A stretch of 64,000 nucleotides of DNA, taken from the IMG/VR virus record IMGVR_UViG_3300028800_001035, positions 1 to 64,000 of that record; one strand, written 5' to 3'. The notes beneath the pieces are model-generated. The model saw nothing but the letters and a program-made list of their open reading frames with translations, had not been told where the DNA came from and did not search any database. Position numbers and translations under genes: made by a program. Below are positions 24,761 through 34,039 of the stretch, in pieces (position 1 is the stretch's first letter; each line of letters begins with the position of its first letter). The DNA comes from a virus.

Positions 24761-25572
24761 TCCCGTCTTCCGCGATCGGCTCCTTCGTCATCGGACGTTC
24801 CCCGATCGGGGCGTTCGTTCCGCCGCCGCCGCCGGTTCCGTTTCCGCCGCCGGGTCCGACGACGGTCACGAAGGTCATACCGGCCTACCTCTATCAAGAG
24901 TACAACGACGACGACGACCTTCAGGGGTTCTTCGCGGCGCAGAACGCGCTAGCGCAGGACATCGTCGGCTGGTTCGCGACGATCGGCCTCCCGGTCTACA
25001 CCGGGGAGCAGGTCTCCAACCTCCTCCTCGACTGGGTCATCGCCGGACTCTACGGGATCGAAGGCCGACCGGCCCTCCCGTCGGGGACGAACCAAGACGT
25101 CGGCCCGCTAAACACGTGGGCGCTCAACACCCTCGCGCTCAACGCCTACGAGATCATCGGGAACCAAAACTTCTACGCGACGACGGACGACATCTTCCGC
25201 CGCATCTTGACCTGGCACTTCTACAAGGGCGACGGGAAGGTCTTCACGATACGCTGGCTCAAGCGCCGCATCATGCGGTTCTTGACCGGCGTCGACGGGA
25301 CGGCTGGAGAGACCGACGAGACCTACCCGATCTCGGTCTCGTTCGGCGCGGGGAACCAGGTCAACATCGGGGTTGCGAACGGGACGCGGACGATCACGAC
25401 GAGCGCCCTCCTCAACACGTTCGCGCTCAATACGGTCGCCCTCAACGAGCTCGACTCGACCTTCGTCCCGGAGCCGCCGTTTCCGCTCGCGCCGATCCTC
25501 AAGGCGGGGATCGACTCGGGCGTTCTCGAGCTACCTTTTCAGTTCACATACGTCGTGACGATCACGACCTAG
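24757..25572 (+). CDS. baseplate protein with two LN-triad motifs (271 aa)
   Basis: ATG overlaps the previous stop. A proline-rich start (PPPPPVPFPPPGP) is followed by AYLYQEYNDDDDLQGFFAAQ and LLDWVIAGLYGIEGRPALPS, then GPLNTWALNTLALNAYEI and later LLNTFALNTVALNEL. Position after the J-like gene suggests the gpI slot that joins fibres to the baseplate. The LN triads match one in the protein at 14300. Confidence 0.6.
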   Translation: MIPSSAIGSFVIGRSPIGAFVPPPPPVPFPPPGPTTVTKVIPAYLYQEYNDDDDLQGFFAAQNALAQDIVGWFATIGLPVYTGEQVSNLLLDWVIAGLYGIEGRPALPSGTNQDVGPLNTWALNTLALNAYEIIGNQNFYATTDDIFRRILTWHFYKGDGKVFTIRWLKRRIMRFLTGVDGTAGETDETYPISVSFGAGNQVNIGVANGTRTITTSALLNTFALNTVALNELDSTFVPEPPFPLAPILKAGIDSGVLELPFQFTYVVTITT

Positions 25573-25588
25573 CGGAGACCTATCGAAG

Positions 25589-26695
25589 ATGGTCAACACC
25601 TTCCTCTACGCGAACAACGCCAAGTCGGCCCTCGCCGGGGCGATCACGAACGTCGCGACGTCGGCGAACTTGACGTCCGGCTCCGGCGTCCTCTTCCCGA
25701 ACCCGGTCGCCGGACAACAGTTCGCGATGACCTTCGTCGACGCGGCGACTGGCCTCCTCAACGAGATCGTCTACGTCACGTCGCGGTCGGGCGATACCGT
25801 CACGATGGTTCGCGCGCAAGAAGGTACGACCGCCCTCGCCTGGAGCGCCGGAGACATCGCGGCGAGCCTTATGACGGCGGGGAACATGGCGCAGTTCCTT
25901 CAGCCGGGAAATACGACCTACCTTCGAACGCGGCTTGCGACGAATACTACGTTCTACGCGTCGAACACCGGAAACGATAGCACAGGCGACGGCACCGTCG
26001 GCAATCCGTGGGCGACGATGGCTCACGCTATCGCCGTCGTATATCAAAGCTATGACGCGAATGGCGCAACGGTAACAATCAAATGGAATGCTGCCGTTAC
26101 AAACACTGAAAATTTGATCATAAACGGGCCGATGGTCGGCGTCGGATTGCCTTCTAATTTCGTCTTGGATTTCAACTCTCAGACGATGAGCCCGTCGGCT
26201 ACGGCCGATTGCATAATCGCGCAAATGAACGCGCTTGTCTCCATTCAGAACGTTATCCTCACGAATACGCACTCCGCCGGGTGCCTTACGGCTCAGTATG
26301 GTGGCCAAATTCAAATCGCAGCTGGTGTTACCTTCGGAAGCGCGACCGGTGCAAATCATATTCTTGCTCAGGTAGGCGGCCGGGTAACGTCTAGCGCAAA
26401 TTATACGATCACCGGTAGCGCGGCTTCGCACGTAAATTGCAACGACAACGGCATTGCTGTAATGCTAGGCGGGGCGACGACGACAATTACCGGAACGCCC
26501 GCCTTTTCTCTCGCGTTTATCTTTTGCAATTCCAACGGGTTCTTCGGTTGGACCGCCGCAACATTCTCTGGCGCTGCAACGGGATCGCGCTACAGCGCGT
26601 CGCTTAATGGTGTTATCTTCACGAATGGCGCGGGCGCGACTTATTTTCCAGGAAATTCGGCTGGCTCAACATCGACCGGCGGACAGTACGACTAA
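25589..26695 (+). CDS. tail spike / receptor-binding protein (368 aa)
   Basis: Residues 1-115 form a GC-rich virion-attachment part (ANNAKSALAGAITNVATSAN, TMVRAQEGTTALAWSAGD, TAGNMAQFL). From about residue 130 the protein is a right-handed beta-helix type sequence with pectate-lyase-like DGTVGNPWATMAHAI. The C-terminus RYSASLNGVIFTNGAGATYF-PG...G..TGGQYD is a common phage spike ending. DNA from about 25,975 to 26,690 is clearly richer in A+T than the first third, so the receptor-binding part was probably swapped in. Confidence 0.75.
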   Translation: MVNTFLYANNAKSALAGAITNVATSANLTSGSGVLFPNPVAGQQFAMTFVDAATGLLNEIVYVTSRSGDTVTMVRAQEGTTALAWSAGDIAASLMTAGNMAQFLQPGNTTYLRTRLATNTTFYASNTGNDSTGDGTVGNPWATMAHAIAVVYQSYDANGATVTIKWNAAVTNTENLIINGPMVGVGLPSNFVLDFNSQTMSPSATADCIIAQMNALVSIQNVILTNTHSAGCLTAQYGGQIQIAAGVTFGSATGANHILAQVGGRVTSSANYTITGSAASHVNCNDNGIAVMLGGATTTITGTPAFSLAFIFCNSNGFFGWTAATFSGAATGSRYSASLNGVIFTNGAGATYFPGNSAGSTSTGGQYD

Positions 26696-27228
26696 TGACC
26701 TCCCTCGCCTGGGGCGCTCGCGTCTCCCCTCTCTTCCGGACGACGGTCGTCGGAATCGCGAGCGACCTCGCGATCTCCGACCCGTCGTGGCTTATGGCCG
26801 CGATGGCGTTCGAGACCGGGGAACGGTTCGCGCCCGACGTCCGCAACGGCGCGGGCTCCGGCGCGGTCGGCTTGATCCAGTTTATGCCGCAAACCGCCGC
26901 CGCCTTGGGAACCTCGACCGACGAGCTCGCCGCGATGACGCCCGAGACGCAGCTCGGCTTCGTTAAGGCCTACTTCGAGCCGCGCGCCGGTAGGCTCAAC
27001 AGCCTCGGAGACGTCTACGGTGCTATCCTGTGGCCCGCGATGATCGGCAAGCCCGACGACGCGGTCGTCTTCGACGAGGCCGACCCGCACCACCCGAAGC
27101 TCTACCTTCAGAACAAGGGCCTCGACCTCAACGCCGACGGTAAAATAACCAAGGCCGAAGTCGTCTCGCGCGTCGCGCGCGAGCTCGACCGGGGCCTCCT
27201 CCCGAACAACTCGACGGAGATCGTATGA
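26695..27228 (+). CDS. endolysin, SLT-type transglycosylase fold, with EF-hand-like loop
   Basis: 177 residues. MAAMAFETGERFAPDVRNGA with likely catalytic Glu40, followed by GSGAVGLIQFMPQTAAALGT, is the lytic transglycosylase (SLT) signature. Near residue 140 LDLNADGKITKAEV fits a calcium-type EF-hand loop (D-x-N-x-D-G-x-I-x2-x-E). No signal peptide, so release needs the holin. It overlaps the previous stop and sits between the spike and fibre genes. Confidence 0.8.
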   Translation: MTSLAWGARVSPLFRTTVVGIASDLAISDPSWLMAAMAFETGERFAPDVRNGAGSGAVGLIQFMPQTAAALGTSTDELAAMTPETQLGFVKAYFEPRAGRLNSLGDVYGAILWPAMIGKPDDAVVFDEADPHHPKLYLQNKGLDLNADGKITKAEVVSRVARELDRGLLPNNSTEIV

Positions 27229-30200
27229 ATATCAAGAAGCATACCCGCGCGCTCGCCTTCCTCGCCCCCCTGCTCTTTGCGGCGACCGCCGCGCTCGGCC
27301 AGTCCTCGCCGAATTTGGTGACGGGGCAGATCCCGACCGCCGCGCAGTGGAACTCCTATTTCGCCTCAAAGCTCGACTACACCGCCCCTCTAGCCGCGAT
27401 CGCGACGACCGGCTCCGCGAGCAACCTGATCACCGGAACCGTCCCCGTCGCGCGGCTCCCAATCGCGACGACCGGCGCGATCGGCGGCGTCAAGCCGGAC
27501 GGGTCGACGATTACTATCGGCCTCGACGGAACGATCACCTCCGTTTCGACCGGTGCTATCCCGTGCACGACGACCCCGAACAGCGTCCAGTACGACGCGG
27601 CGGGAGCCCTCGGCTGCGTTTCCGGCGTCACCTCCGACGCGACGGTCATGACGTTCGCACCGAGCGCGCTCAAGCTTTCCGGGTCTTCTTCCGGGGCGTC
27701 GTTCCTCAACGCGCCCGCGACCGGCGGCGGCCTCCTCGTCCTCCCCCCGGGGGCCGACACCCTCGTCGCCCGGACCTCGACCGACACCTTAACCGGCAAG
27801 TCGATATCAGGGGGTGCGAATACCTTTACCAATATCCCGAACGCGGCGCTGACCAACCCCGGTCTGACCCTCGGCTCGACCGGCCTAACCCTCGGCGCGA
27901 CGACGACGACCGTCGCCGGGTTGACCCTGACGACCCCGACGATTGCGCAGATCGTCAACACCGGGACGCTCTCCCTCCCGACCGCGACCGATACCTTGGT
28001 GGCGCGTGCGACGGCCGATACCTTGACCAACAAGTCGATGAGCGGGTCGGCGAACACCTTCACCAACCTGCCGAACTCGGCGTTCACCAACCCCTCGCTG
28101 ACCCTCGGCTCGACGCTCCTGACCCTCGGCGCGACGACGACCACGGTTGCGGGCCTTACCCTGACCGCGCCGACCTTTTCGACGATCGTCAACACCGGGA
28201 CGCTGACGCTTCCGATTTCAACCGACACCCTCGTCGCGCGGGCGACGACCGATACCTTGACCAACAAGTCGATGTCGGGCGGAGCGAATACCTTCACCAA
28301 CATCCCCAACGCGGCCTTGACGAACTCGAGCCTGACTATCGGATCGACCAACGTCGCCCTCGGCGCAACCGCCGCGACCGTCGCGGGGTTGACGCTTACC
28401 GCGCCGACCATCGCGACGATCGTCAACACCGGGACGCTAACCCTCCCGACCGCGACCGATACCTTGGTGGCGCGGGCGACGACCGACACCTTGACCAACA
28501 AGTCGATGAGCGGGTCGGCGAATACGTTCTCCAACATCCCGGTCGCGGCTTTGACCGGCGCGACGACCACGATCAATACTATCGCCTGCGCGCTCGGCGG
28601 CTCTTGTACCGTTCCCGCTGCCGCCGGGACCTTGACCGGCTCGGCCCTCGCCTCCGGCGTAACCTCCGCGCCGGGCGTGACCTCGATCAACGGCTCGACC
28701 GTTCCGACCGCGACCGATACCTTCGCGCTCCTCGCCGCGACCCAGACCTTGACGAATAAGACGCTCTCCGGCGCGTCGAATACGATCAACAACCTCAACG
28801 CCTCGAACGTCTCGAGCGGAACCCTCGCGACCGCGCGGACCGCCGTCGGCAAGTCCGTCCTCGACCCGGGGACCGGCGTCCTCGAAGCGATGTCGCCGGT
28901 TCAAACCGTAACGGCGACGAGCAAGACCTTCGCGACGGCGGACTTCCAGCTCGTCACGCGCCGGACCAATTCCGGGACGGCGATGACCGACACCTTCCCG
29001 GCCTCCTCGGCGACCGGGCTCGTCAATGGCACTGTGATGACCGTCAACAACGTCGACGCGACTGCCATCGACACGATCACGGCGGGGTCCGGGACGACGA
29101 TAGGCGGCAACGCGACCGACGTCCTCGAAGCCGGACGCTCGGCTGCCTATATCTATGACCTCGCGAACACGACCTGGCGGAAGAACTACAACTCCGGGAC
29201 CGCAGCGATCTTCGCGGCGACCGGCGGCAACGTCGCGAACGACATAGTCACGATGAGGACGAGCTACGGTGGCGTTCAGGACAGCGGTACGGCGCTATCG
29301 AGCCTCGCCCTCAACGGGACCGGCGCGGTCATAACGACGAGCCAGTCGCCGACGGCGGCCGACTTCAATACGACTTGCAAAACGTTCACGATCAACGCGA
29401 CGTCGCTGACGATAACCTTACCGCAGGCGAATACCCTTCAGCCGAACGGCGGATGCTATTTCGTCAGTAACCCGTCGGCTTTTTCGGCGACCGTTGCCCC
29501 GAACGCCGCCGACAAGATCAACAACGGAACGACCGGCGCGAGCGTCTCCGTCGCGGCGGGCTCCTTGACCCTCGTTACGACCGACGGGATCAACGGCGAC
29601 TTCCTCCCGCTCGGCGGCTCGAGCGGCTTCCCGATCACTCTCGGCTCGACCTCGGTCGGAGCGGGTTCGACGACGACGAGCATCTCCGGCTTGTCCCTCG
29701 TCGCGCCCGCCTTGGGAACACCCGCTTCCGGCGTCGCGACCAACTTGACCGGGCTTCCTTTGTCGACCGGCATCACCGGCTTCGGAACCGGCGTCGCGAC
29801 GCTTCTTTCTGGCGCGGCTTCCGGAACGGGAGGCCCCGTCGGGACGACGTCCCCGTCGTTCTCGGGAACGGTCAACGCCGTCGCGCTCGTCCTCTCCGGC
29901 AACTTGACGACGAACGTCACCGGGTCGACGCAGTGCCTCAACGTCAACACGCTCGGCGTTATCTCCGGCTTCGGGGCGGCGTGCAGCGGCGTTCAATTGT
30001 CGGCCGCGAACGTCTGGTCGGCGCAGCAGAGCAACTCGGTGACGACGTTGACGATCTCGACGGCGACCTTCACGCCCGACGGCTCGGCGAACAACTACAA
30101 GATCGGATTGACGAGCGCCTGCCCGTGCACGCTCGCCAACCCGAGCGCGACTCCCGTCGCCGGAACGGCCGGGCTGATGGAGGTCGATCAAGACGCGACC

Positions 30201-30365
30201 GGCAGCCGAACCTTCGGAACTTATGGTTCGCAGTATCAATTCCCGGGAGGGACCTCGACCTTGACGCTCAGCACGGCGGCGAACGCCGTCGACTATGTTC
30301 CTTTTTACGTCAGGGACTCGACACATATCGTTTTGAGCCCTCCGATCCTCAACCCGGTTCACTAA
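27225..30365 (+). CDS. large repetitive fibre-like protein with Sec signal peptide (1046 aa)
   Basis: Begins MNIKKHTRALAFLAPLLFAA and TAALGQ, a textbook signal peptide with cleavage after LGQ or nearby. Residues 20-45 (NLVTGQIPTAAQWNSYFASK) are a fibre N-terminal motif. Residues about 178-440 contain four copies of a 78-residue unit (DTLVARATTDTLTNKSMSG ... TIVNTGTLTLPTA). The rest is Ser/Thr/Gly/Ala-rich beta sequence with a YDLANTTWRKNY-type segment. It looks like a tail fibre; a Sec signal on a cytoplasm-assembled fibre is unexpected. Confidence 0.7.
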   Translation: MNIKKHTRALAFLAPLLFAATAALGQSSPNLVTGQIPTAAQWNSYFASKLDYTAPLAAIATTGSASNLITGTVPVARLPIATTGAIGGVKPDGSTITIGLDGTITSVSTGAIPCTTTPNSVQYDAAGALGCVSGVTSDATVMTFAPSALKLSGSSSGASFLNAPATGGGLLVLPPGADTLVARTSTDTLTGKSISGGANTFTNIPNAALTNPGLTLGSTGLTLGATTTTVAGLTLTTPTIAQIVNTGTLSLPTATDTLVARATADTLTNKSMSGSANTFTNLPNSAFTNPSLTLGSTLLTLGATTTTVAGLTLTAPTFSTIVNTGTLTLPISTDTLVARATTDTLTNKSMSGGANTFTNIPNAALTNSSLTIGSTNVALGATAATVAGLTLTAPTIATIVNTGTLTLPTATDTLVARATTDTLTNKSMSGSANTFSNIPVAALTGATTTINTIACALGGSCTVPAAAGTLTGSALASGVTSAPGVTSINGSTVPTATDTFALLAATQTLTNKTLSGASNTINNLNASNVSSGTLATARTAVGKSVLDPGTGVLEAMSPVQTVTATSKTFATADFQLVTRRTNSGTAMTDTFPASSATGLVNGTVMTVNNVDATAIDTITAGSGTTIGGNATDVLEAGRSAAYIYDLANTTWRKNYNSGTAAIFAATGGNVANDIVTMRTSYGGVQDSGTALSSLALNGTGAVITTSQSPTAADFNTTCKTFTINATSLTITLPQANTLQPNGGCYFVSNPSAFSATVAPNAADKINNGTTGASVSVAAGSLTLVTTDGINGDFLPLGGSSGFPITLGSTSVGAGSTTTSISGLSLVAPALGTPASGVATNLTGLPLSTGITGFGTGVATLLSGAASGTGGPVGTTSPSFSGTVNAVALVLSGNLTTNVTGSTQCLNVNTLGVISGFGAACSGVQLSAANVWSAQQSNSVTTLTISTATFTPDGSANNYKIGLTSACPCTLANPSATPVAGTAGLMEVDQDATGSRTFGTYGSQYQFPGGTSTLTLSTAANAVDYVPFYVRDSTHIVLSPPILNPVH
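27756..28550 (+). repeat. 234-bp tandem coding repeats
   Basis: The GACACC/GATACC codons that open each unit lie at 27756, 27990, 28224 and 28458, exactly 234 bp (78 codons) apart; the fourth unit is incomplete. Units differ by scattered changes, so the duplication is not fresh. Copy number could change by recombination and set fibre length. Confidence 0.85.
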
Positions 30366-31334
30366 ATGAGGAAGCTCCTCGCATCCGCGCTTCTATGGTT
30401 GGCGCTCTTCGCTTCGCCCGCCTTCGCGGCGACGACGACGGTTTTCCTGACGTCCGGCACGACTTGGACCGTTCCGGCCAGCGCCACCGTCACCGCCATC
30501 GAAGCTATCGGACCTGGTGGCAATAGCGGCGCGGCCGTTCTCAATACGAGCGGCGGCGGCGGCGGTCAGGGGGGTGGCTACGGCAAGGTCACGTCACCGT
30601 CAAACGTTCACCCCGGCGACGTCCTCAACATCCAAGTCGGCGCGGGCGGATCGACGAACCCGACTTTCGTTCAGGACGACACGAATACGGTCATCGCCCA
30701 AGGCGACTACGGCGCGAACGGTTCTACGCTAACCGGCGGTTCTCGATCTCAGACCAATGTAGGTGCGGCATCTACGGCGGCGGGCGGAGCGGGCGGATCA
30801 GTCGCTTCCGGTGCGCGGGGTGGTGCGGGCGGCGGCGCTGCTGCCGGACCTTCCGGCGCTGGCGGTCACGGCGGCTCCATTACGGGAACGGGCAATTCCG
30901 GAGCGGGAGGTGGCGGCGCGGACGGCGGAGCCAATGCCGTCAACAACGGCAGCAATCCCGGCTCGTCTGGCGGCAACGGCCCGCTCGGTTCGGGCGGCGG
31001 TACGACGGCGACGGCAGGCGTCAATGGCGGCGGCGGCGGCGGCTCTACCGGGAGCAGCGGCTTTCCGGCTCAACCCGGCGCGGGCGGTCCCGGCACGAAT
31101 TACGATTCGACCCACGGCTCCGGCGGTGGCGGTGGTGGTGGCGGCGGTGCAACGAGCTTGACGGCGGCGGCGGGCGGCGCGGGCGGACTTTACGGCGGCG
31201 GCGCGGGCGGTCCGGGCGCGGCATCTACGGGCACCAACGGAGCCGTCGCTTCCGGCAAAGCGGGCTTGATCGTTATTACTTACACGACGCCCAGCGGTTC
31301 TCCCCCAACCTTCACGTTTAGGTCGATACCGTGA
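30366..31334 (+). CDS. glycine-rich exported adhesin-like protein (322 aa)
   Basis: The signal peptide is MRKLLASALLWLALFASPAF with AFA cleavage. TTVFLTSGTTWTVPASATV and IEAIGPGG lead into a glycine-rich domain with dozens of GG and GGG runs (residues about 60-290) and NVHPGDVLNIQVGAGGS. Polyglycine-rich folds form compact adhesin tips in some phages (gp38-type), and this could be the receptor-binding tip of the fibre encoded upstream. Inference from composition and position. Confidence 0.65.
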   Translation: MRKLLASALLWLALFASPAFAATTTVFLTSGTTWTVPASATVTAIEAIGPGGNSGAAVLNTSGGGGGQGGGYGKVTSPSNVHPGDVLNIQVGAGGSTNPTFVQDDTNTVIAQGDYGANGSTLTGGSRSQTNVGAASTAAGGAGGSVASGARGGAGGGAAAGPSGAGGHGGSITGTGNSGAGGGGADGGANAVNNGSNPGSSGGNGPLGSGGGTTATAGVNGGGGGGSTGSSGFPAQPGAGGPGTNYDSTHGSGGGGGGGGGATSLTAAAGGAGGLYGGGAGGPGAASTGTNGAVASGKAGLIVITYTTPSGSPPTFTFRSIP

Positions 31335-33334
31335 TCAACGAAGGCCGCCTCCTCAAGCATCTAACCTGTATCATCGCTTTCGTAATGATGACCGCTGTTT
31401 GGTCAGGTGAAGCGCAAGCCGTTCATCGCGGAACGAACGCGTCGATCGCCGCCGGGCCGGTCCTTCAAAACGTTGCCGTCAACTACGGCGTCTTGACGCC
31501 GAGTGGCCTCGGAAGCGTCCGCCTGAGCTCCCAGGACCTCAACTACGGAACGGGCCTCAACCCGTCCGGCCTAGACGTCCTCGTGAGCGGGGGCTGCGCG
31601 AAGTGGAGCGAGACCTTCGTCAGTGGGCGGTCGTCGACCGACTTCAACTTGATCCCCGCGCACACGGTCGAAGGAACGAGCGCGAAGACGCCGAACATCT
31701 CTTCCACAGGCGTCGGGCACATGACCGGGGCCTACGTCTTCAACATCGTCTGTGAGGATTCCTCCGGGACCCCCCTGGCGACAAAGACGCTCACCTACAA
31801 TTCCGCGACGAACGCGGTCAACATCGGGACCGGCGACCGCAACTTCTCGAATTGGCCATCCGGCTTCGGCAACGTCGCCGGGGCGAAGGTTCTCTTCAGC
31901 ACCGGCTTCGTTCACGACAGCGGGCGCATATTCTATACCGCCGCATTCTCTCAACAGGTGATTTGGACTTGGGCGGATACCTCGCGGCCAGGGGCGGAAA
32001 TTCAGCTCGAATTTGCAAGCGGGTCCGGGAACGTCCTTGTCAAGGATATGTCTTTCACGGGGTCATCAGTCGCCGGTATCGGTTCGCTCTTAACTCTCGC
32101 TGGCACCGGCGGTCCTATGTCGGCGGACAACGTTCACGGCTATTTGAGCCAAGCCATAATCGGGAACAGTCAGACGGCCTTCGTTTCGCCGGGCGGCGTT
32201 AGCGGTACGGTCAACAATTTCAGTTGTGAGTGGTGCGCCACCGGGGCGGCGGTCGGGTCAAACTATATAATGACAAACGGGTATTTCCGTTATGTCAATA
32301 ATAACGGCCTATTCTTCGTCAGCTTGCACGACACCGAAATTGATGATGTTACGGTTGCCTCGCTTGTAACTAATGCGCTCAACCAACATCCCGATTGTAT
32401 GCAGCGGGCAGACGGATCGTCGCAAATACGGCTCGTCGTCAAACGTTTCATGTGCATCGGAGCGGATGCTACTTCGACGGCGCAAGGCCCTTGGTTCGGC
32501 GGCGCGGTTCTCGGGAGCAACGGCGGCATACAGGGCTATATCAGCGCCGGATGCGGCAACACAAATCCCGGCAAAAACCTCTGCATCACAAGCGGCGGTC
32601 TCCTGACTGGTTCTGCCGGATCTGTCATCTATTCGCCATCCGGTTCGCCTGTCGGCGCGTCCGACCTCGTGACTATCGGCAACTGCGGCTCGAACTGTCT
32701 CGGTCAGACCTCGGTGGCGCTCAACCTCGCGTCCGATATCAACTACGGAAGCGCGGGAGCTCCGGCGACGTTCTACGGTCTTCAGACCGTGGACAATACG
32801 TTCGATATGATCGCCTACGCGGCGAATACCTTCAACGGCTTGGTGAGCGGGTCGGAGGCGGGAACCTCGACCGTTTCGCGGTTCACGTATATCGAGCAGG
32901 ACTACCCGGGAGCGGGAGCGGCTGGCGTCGGCTTTACTTTGGGAAATTGCGAAGTCACCCAGGTACATCTCGGAACGTTCAGTCTTAGTGGCGGGATTAT
33001 TTACGAGGGGATCGGCACTCGCAAGGCGAACCCGATAACCCCGGCGACGCCATGCTCTCCGAACGTCCCGCCCGCCAACACGACGGTTTCGAACGTCACC
33101 TCGGCGAGCGGCAATACGACGACGCTCAACGCGGCCTTCGCCGGGGGCAACCCGCAACCGATCCTCGAGGCCGTCCTCCCCGCGACGTACAAAGGCGAGA
33201 CCGTCGCGCAGCTCAAGCATTATTACTGCGGCGTCCTAGCCGCGAAGGTCGCCGGTCCGCTCGACGGCGGCGGGGGTACTTGGTACAACGCCTTCAACTC
33301 CAGCGGCAATTGGGCCGACGGAACGGCGTGTTGA
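31331..33334 (+). CDS. exported beta-helix protein, fibre or host-surface factor (667 aa)
   Basis: GTG start with an N-terminal hydrophobic signal (LTCIIAFVMMTAVWSGEAQA). The body is Gly/Ser/Thr/Asn-rich with strand repeats (FNLIPAHTV, VLVKDMSFTGSSVAGIGSLL, VNNFSCEWCATGAAVGSNYI), like a right-handed beta-helix, and has an unusual number of cysteines (CEWC, CGNTNPGKNLC, CGSNCLG). DNA of about 31,930-32,620 is lower in GC. Cysteines fit an exported, disulphide-bearing protein. Function unknown. Confidence 0.6.
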   Translation: MINEGRLLKHLTCIIAFVMMTAVWSGEAQAVHRGTNASIAAGPVLQNVAVNYGVLTPSGLGSVRLSSQDLNYGTGLNPSGLDVLVSGGCAKWSETFVSGRSSTDFNLIPAHTVEGTSAKTPNISSTGVGHMTGAYVFNIVCEDSSGTPLATKTLTYNSATNAVNIGTGDRNFSNWPSGFGNVAGAKVLFSTGFVHDSGRIFYTAAFSQQVIWTWADTSRPGAEIQLEFASGSGNVLVKDMSFTGSSVAGIGSLLTLAGTGGPMSADNVHGYLSQAIIGNSQTAFVSPGGVSGTVNNFSCEWCATGAAVGSNYIMTNGYFRYVNNNGLFFVSLHDTEIDDVTVASLVTNALNQHPDCMQRADGSSQIRLVVKRFMCIGADATSTAQGPWFGGAVLGSNGGIQGYISAGCGNTNPGKNLCITSGGLLTGSAGSVIYSPSGSPVGASDLVTIGNCGSNCLGQTSVALNLASDINYGSAGAPATFYGLQTVDNTFDMIAYAANTFNGLVSGSEAGTSTVSRFTYIEQDYPGAGAAGVGFTLGNCEVTQVHLGTFSLSGGIIYEGIGTRKANPITPATPCSPNVPPANTTVSNVTSASGNTTTLNAAFAGGNPQPILEAVLPATYKGETVAQLKHYYCGVLAAKVAGPLDGGGGTWYNAFNSSGNWADGTAC

Positions 33335-33365
33335 CGAATTTTTTAACGAAGAAGGGCAACTACCT

Positions 33366-33647
33366 ATGAAACGCATCGCATTGACTCTGTTCCTCCTCGC
33401 CTCGACCTCCGCCTTCGCCGAAGACGCCAAGCCGAAGCCGACCTGCGGCAAATCGGTCGAGGACTGCCAGAAGGTCGTCGACGACCTGACCGGCAAGCTC
33501 GGCGAGATGACCCTCGCCTATCAGGGCGCGAGCGCGCAGCGCGACGCCAACGCCAACGCCGCCGCCAAGTCGGCCGCCGACGCCAACCTCGCCGCCTGGA
33601 TCAACCAGCAAAAGGCCGCGATCGCCGCGCCTTCCGCGAAGAAGTGA
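33366..33647 (+). CDS. small secreted coiled-coil protein (93 aa)
   Basis: Signal peptide MKRIALTLFLLASTSAFAE, then a mature part with CGKSVEDCQKVVDDLTGKLG and a long Ala/Asn-rich helix. Preceded by GAAGGGCAA. Its stop overlaps the lipoprotein gene. A periplasmic lysis helper is possible from position. Confidence 0.6.
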   Translation: MKRIALTLFLLASTSAFAEDAKPKPTCGKSVEDCQKVVDDLTGKLGEMTLAYQGASAQRDANANAAAKSAADANLAAWINQQKAAIAAPSAKK

Positions 33648-34030
33648 TCCGCCTCCCGGCGGCGCTCGCGGTTTTCCTCCTCGCGGGCTGCGCCAACCTC
33701 GCCGCCTATCAACCCTACGTGGCGGACGTCAAGGACCGGAAGGCCCTCGCCGACGACGAGGTCGCCTGCCTCGCCCGCGCGGAGGCCTACAAGGCCCCCC
33801 TGTCGGGCCAAGCGATCGCGTCGGCGGCGCTACAGGGGGGCGCGGTCAACGCCGCCTCGGGCGTCCTCAACCCGCTCGCGCCGGTCTTGGGGAGCCTCGG
33901 CTACGCCTCCGGCGAGTTCCTCTCCGAGCTCGGGCTCTTGAGCTCGGCCCAGCGCCGGGTCTTCTTGATCTGCCTCTCTCATCGCGGGATGCGGAGCGGC
34001 CTCTACGACGTTCTCGATCCAAACCAATAG
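33644..34030 (+). CDS. lipoprotein (128 aa)
   Basis: GTG start; LPAALAVFLLAGCANL contains a lipobox (LAGC) with cysteine near residue 16. The mature protein contains DDEVACLARAEAYKAPLSGQ and a helical hydrophobic stretch, ending with a cysteine-bearing LICLSHRGM. It sits just upstream of the holin-like gene. It could act at the outer membrane during lysis, but a spanin pair is encoded separately downstream. Confidence 0.6.
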   Translation: MIRLPAALAVFLLAGCANLAAYQPYVADVKDRKALADDEVACLARAEAYKAPLSGQAIASAALQGGAVNAASGVLNPLAPVLGSLGYASGEFLSELGLLSSAQRRVFLICLSHRGMRSGLYDVLDPNQ

Positions 34031-34039
34031 GGGGAAAGT

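Noticed and set aside
30540-31260. Dense GGC/GGT/GCG runs that look like a microsatellite
   Set aside because: They encode the glycine-rich domain in one frame with varied codons; protein-level repeat, not a DNA array.
25589-33334. Diversity-generating retroelement in the spike or fibre region
   Set aside because: No reverse transcriptase and no template/variable repeat pair were seen in the window.
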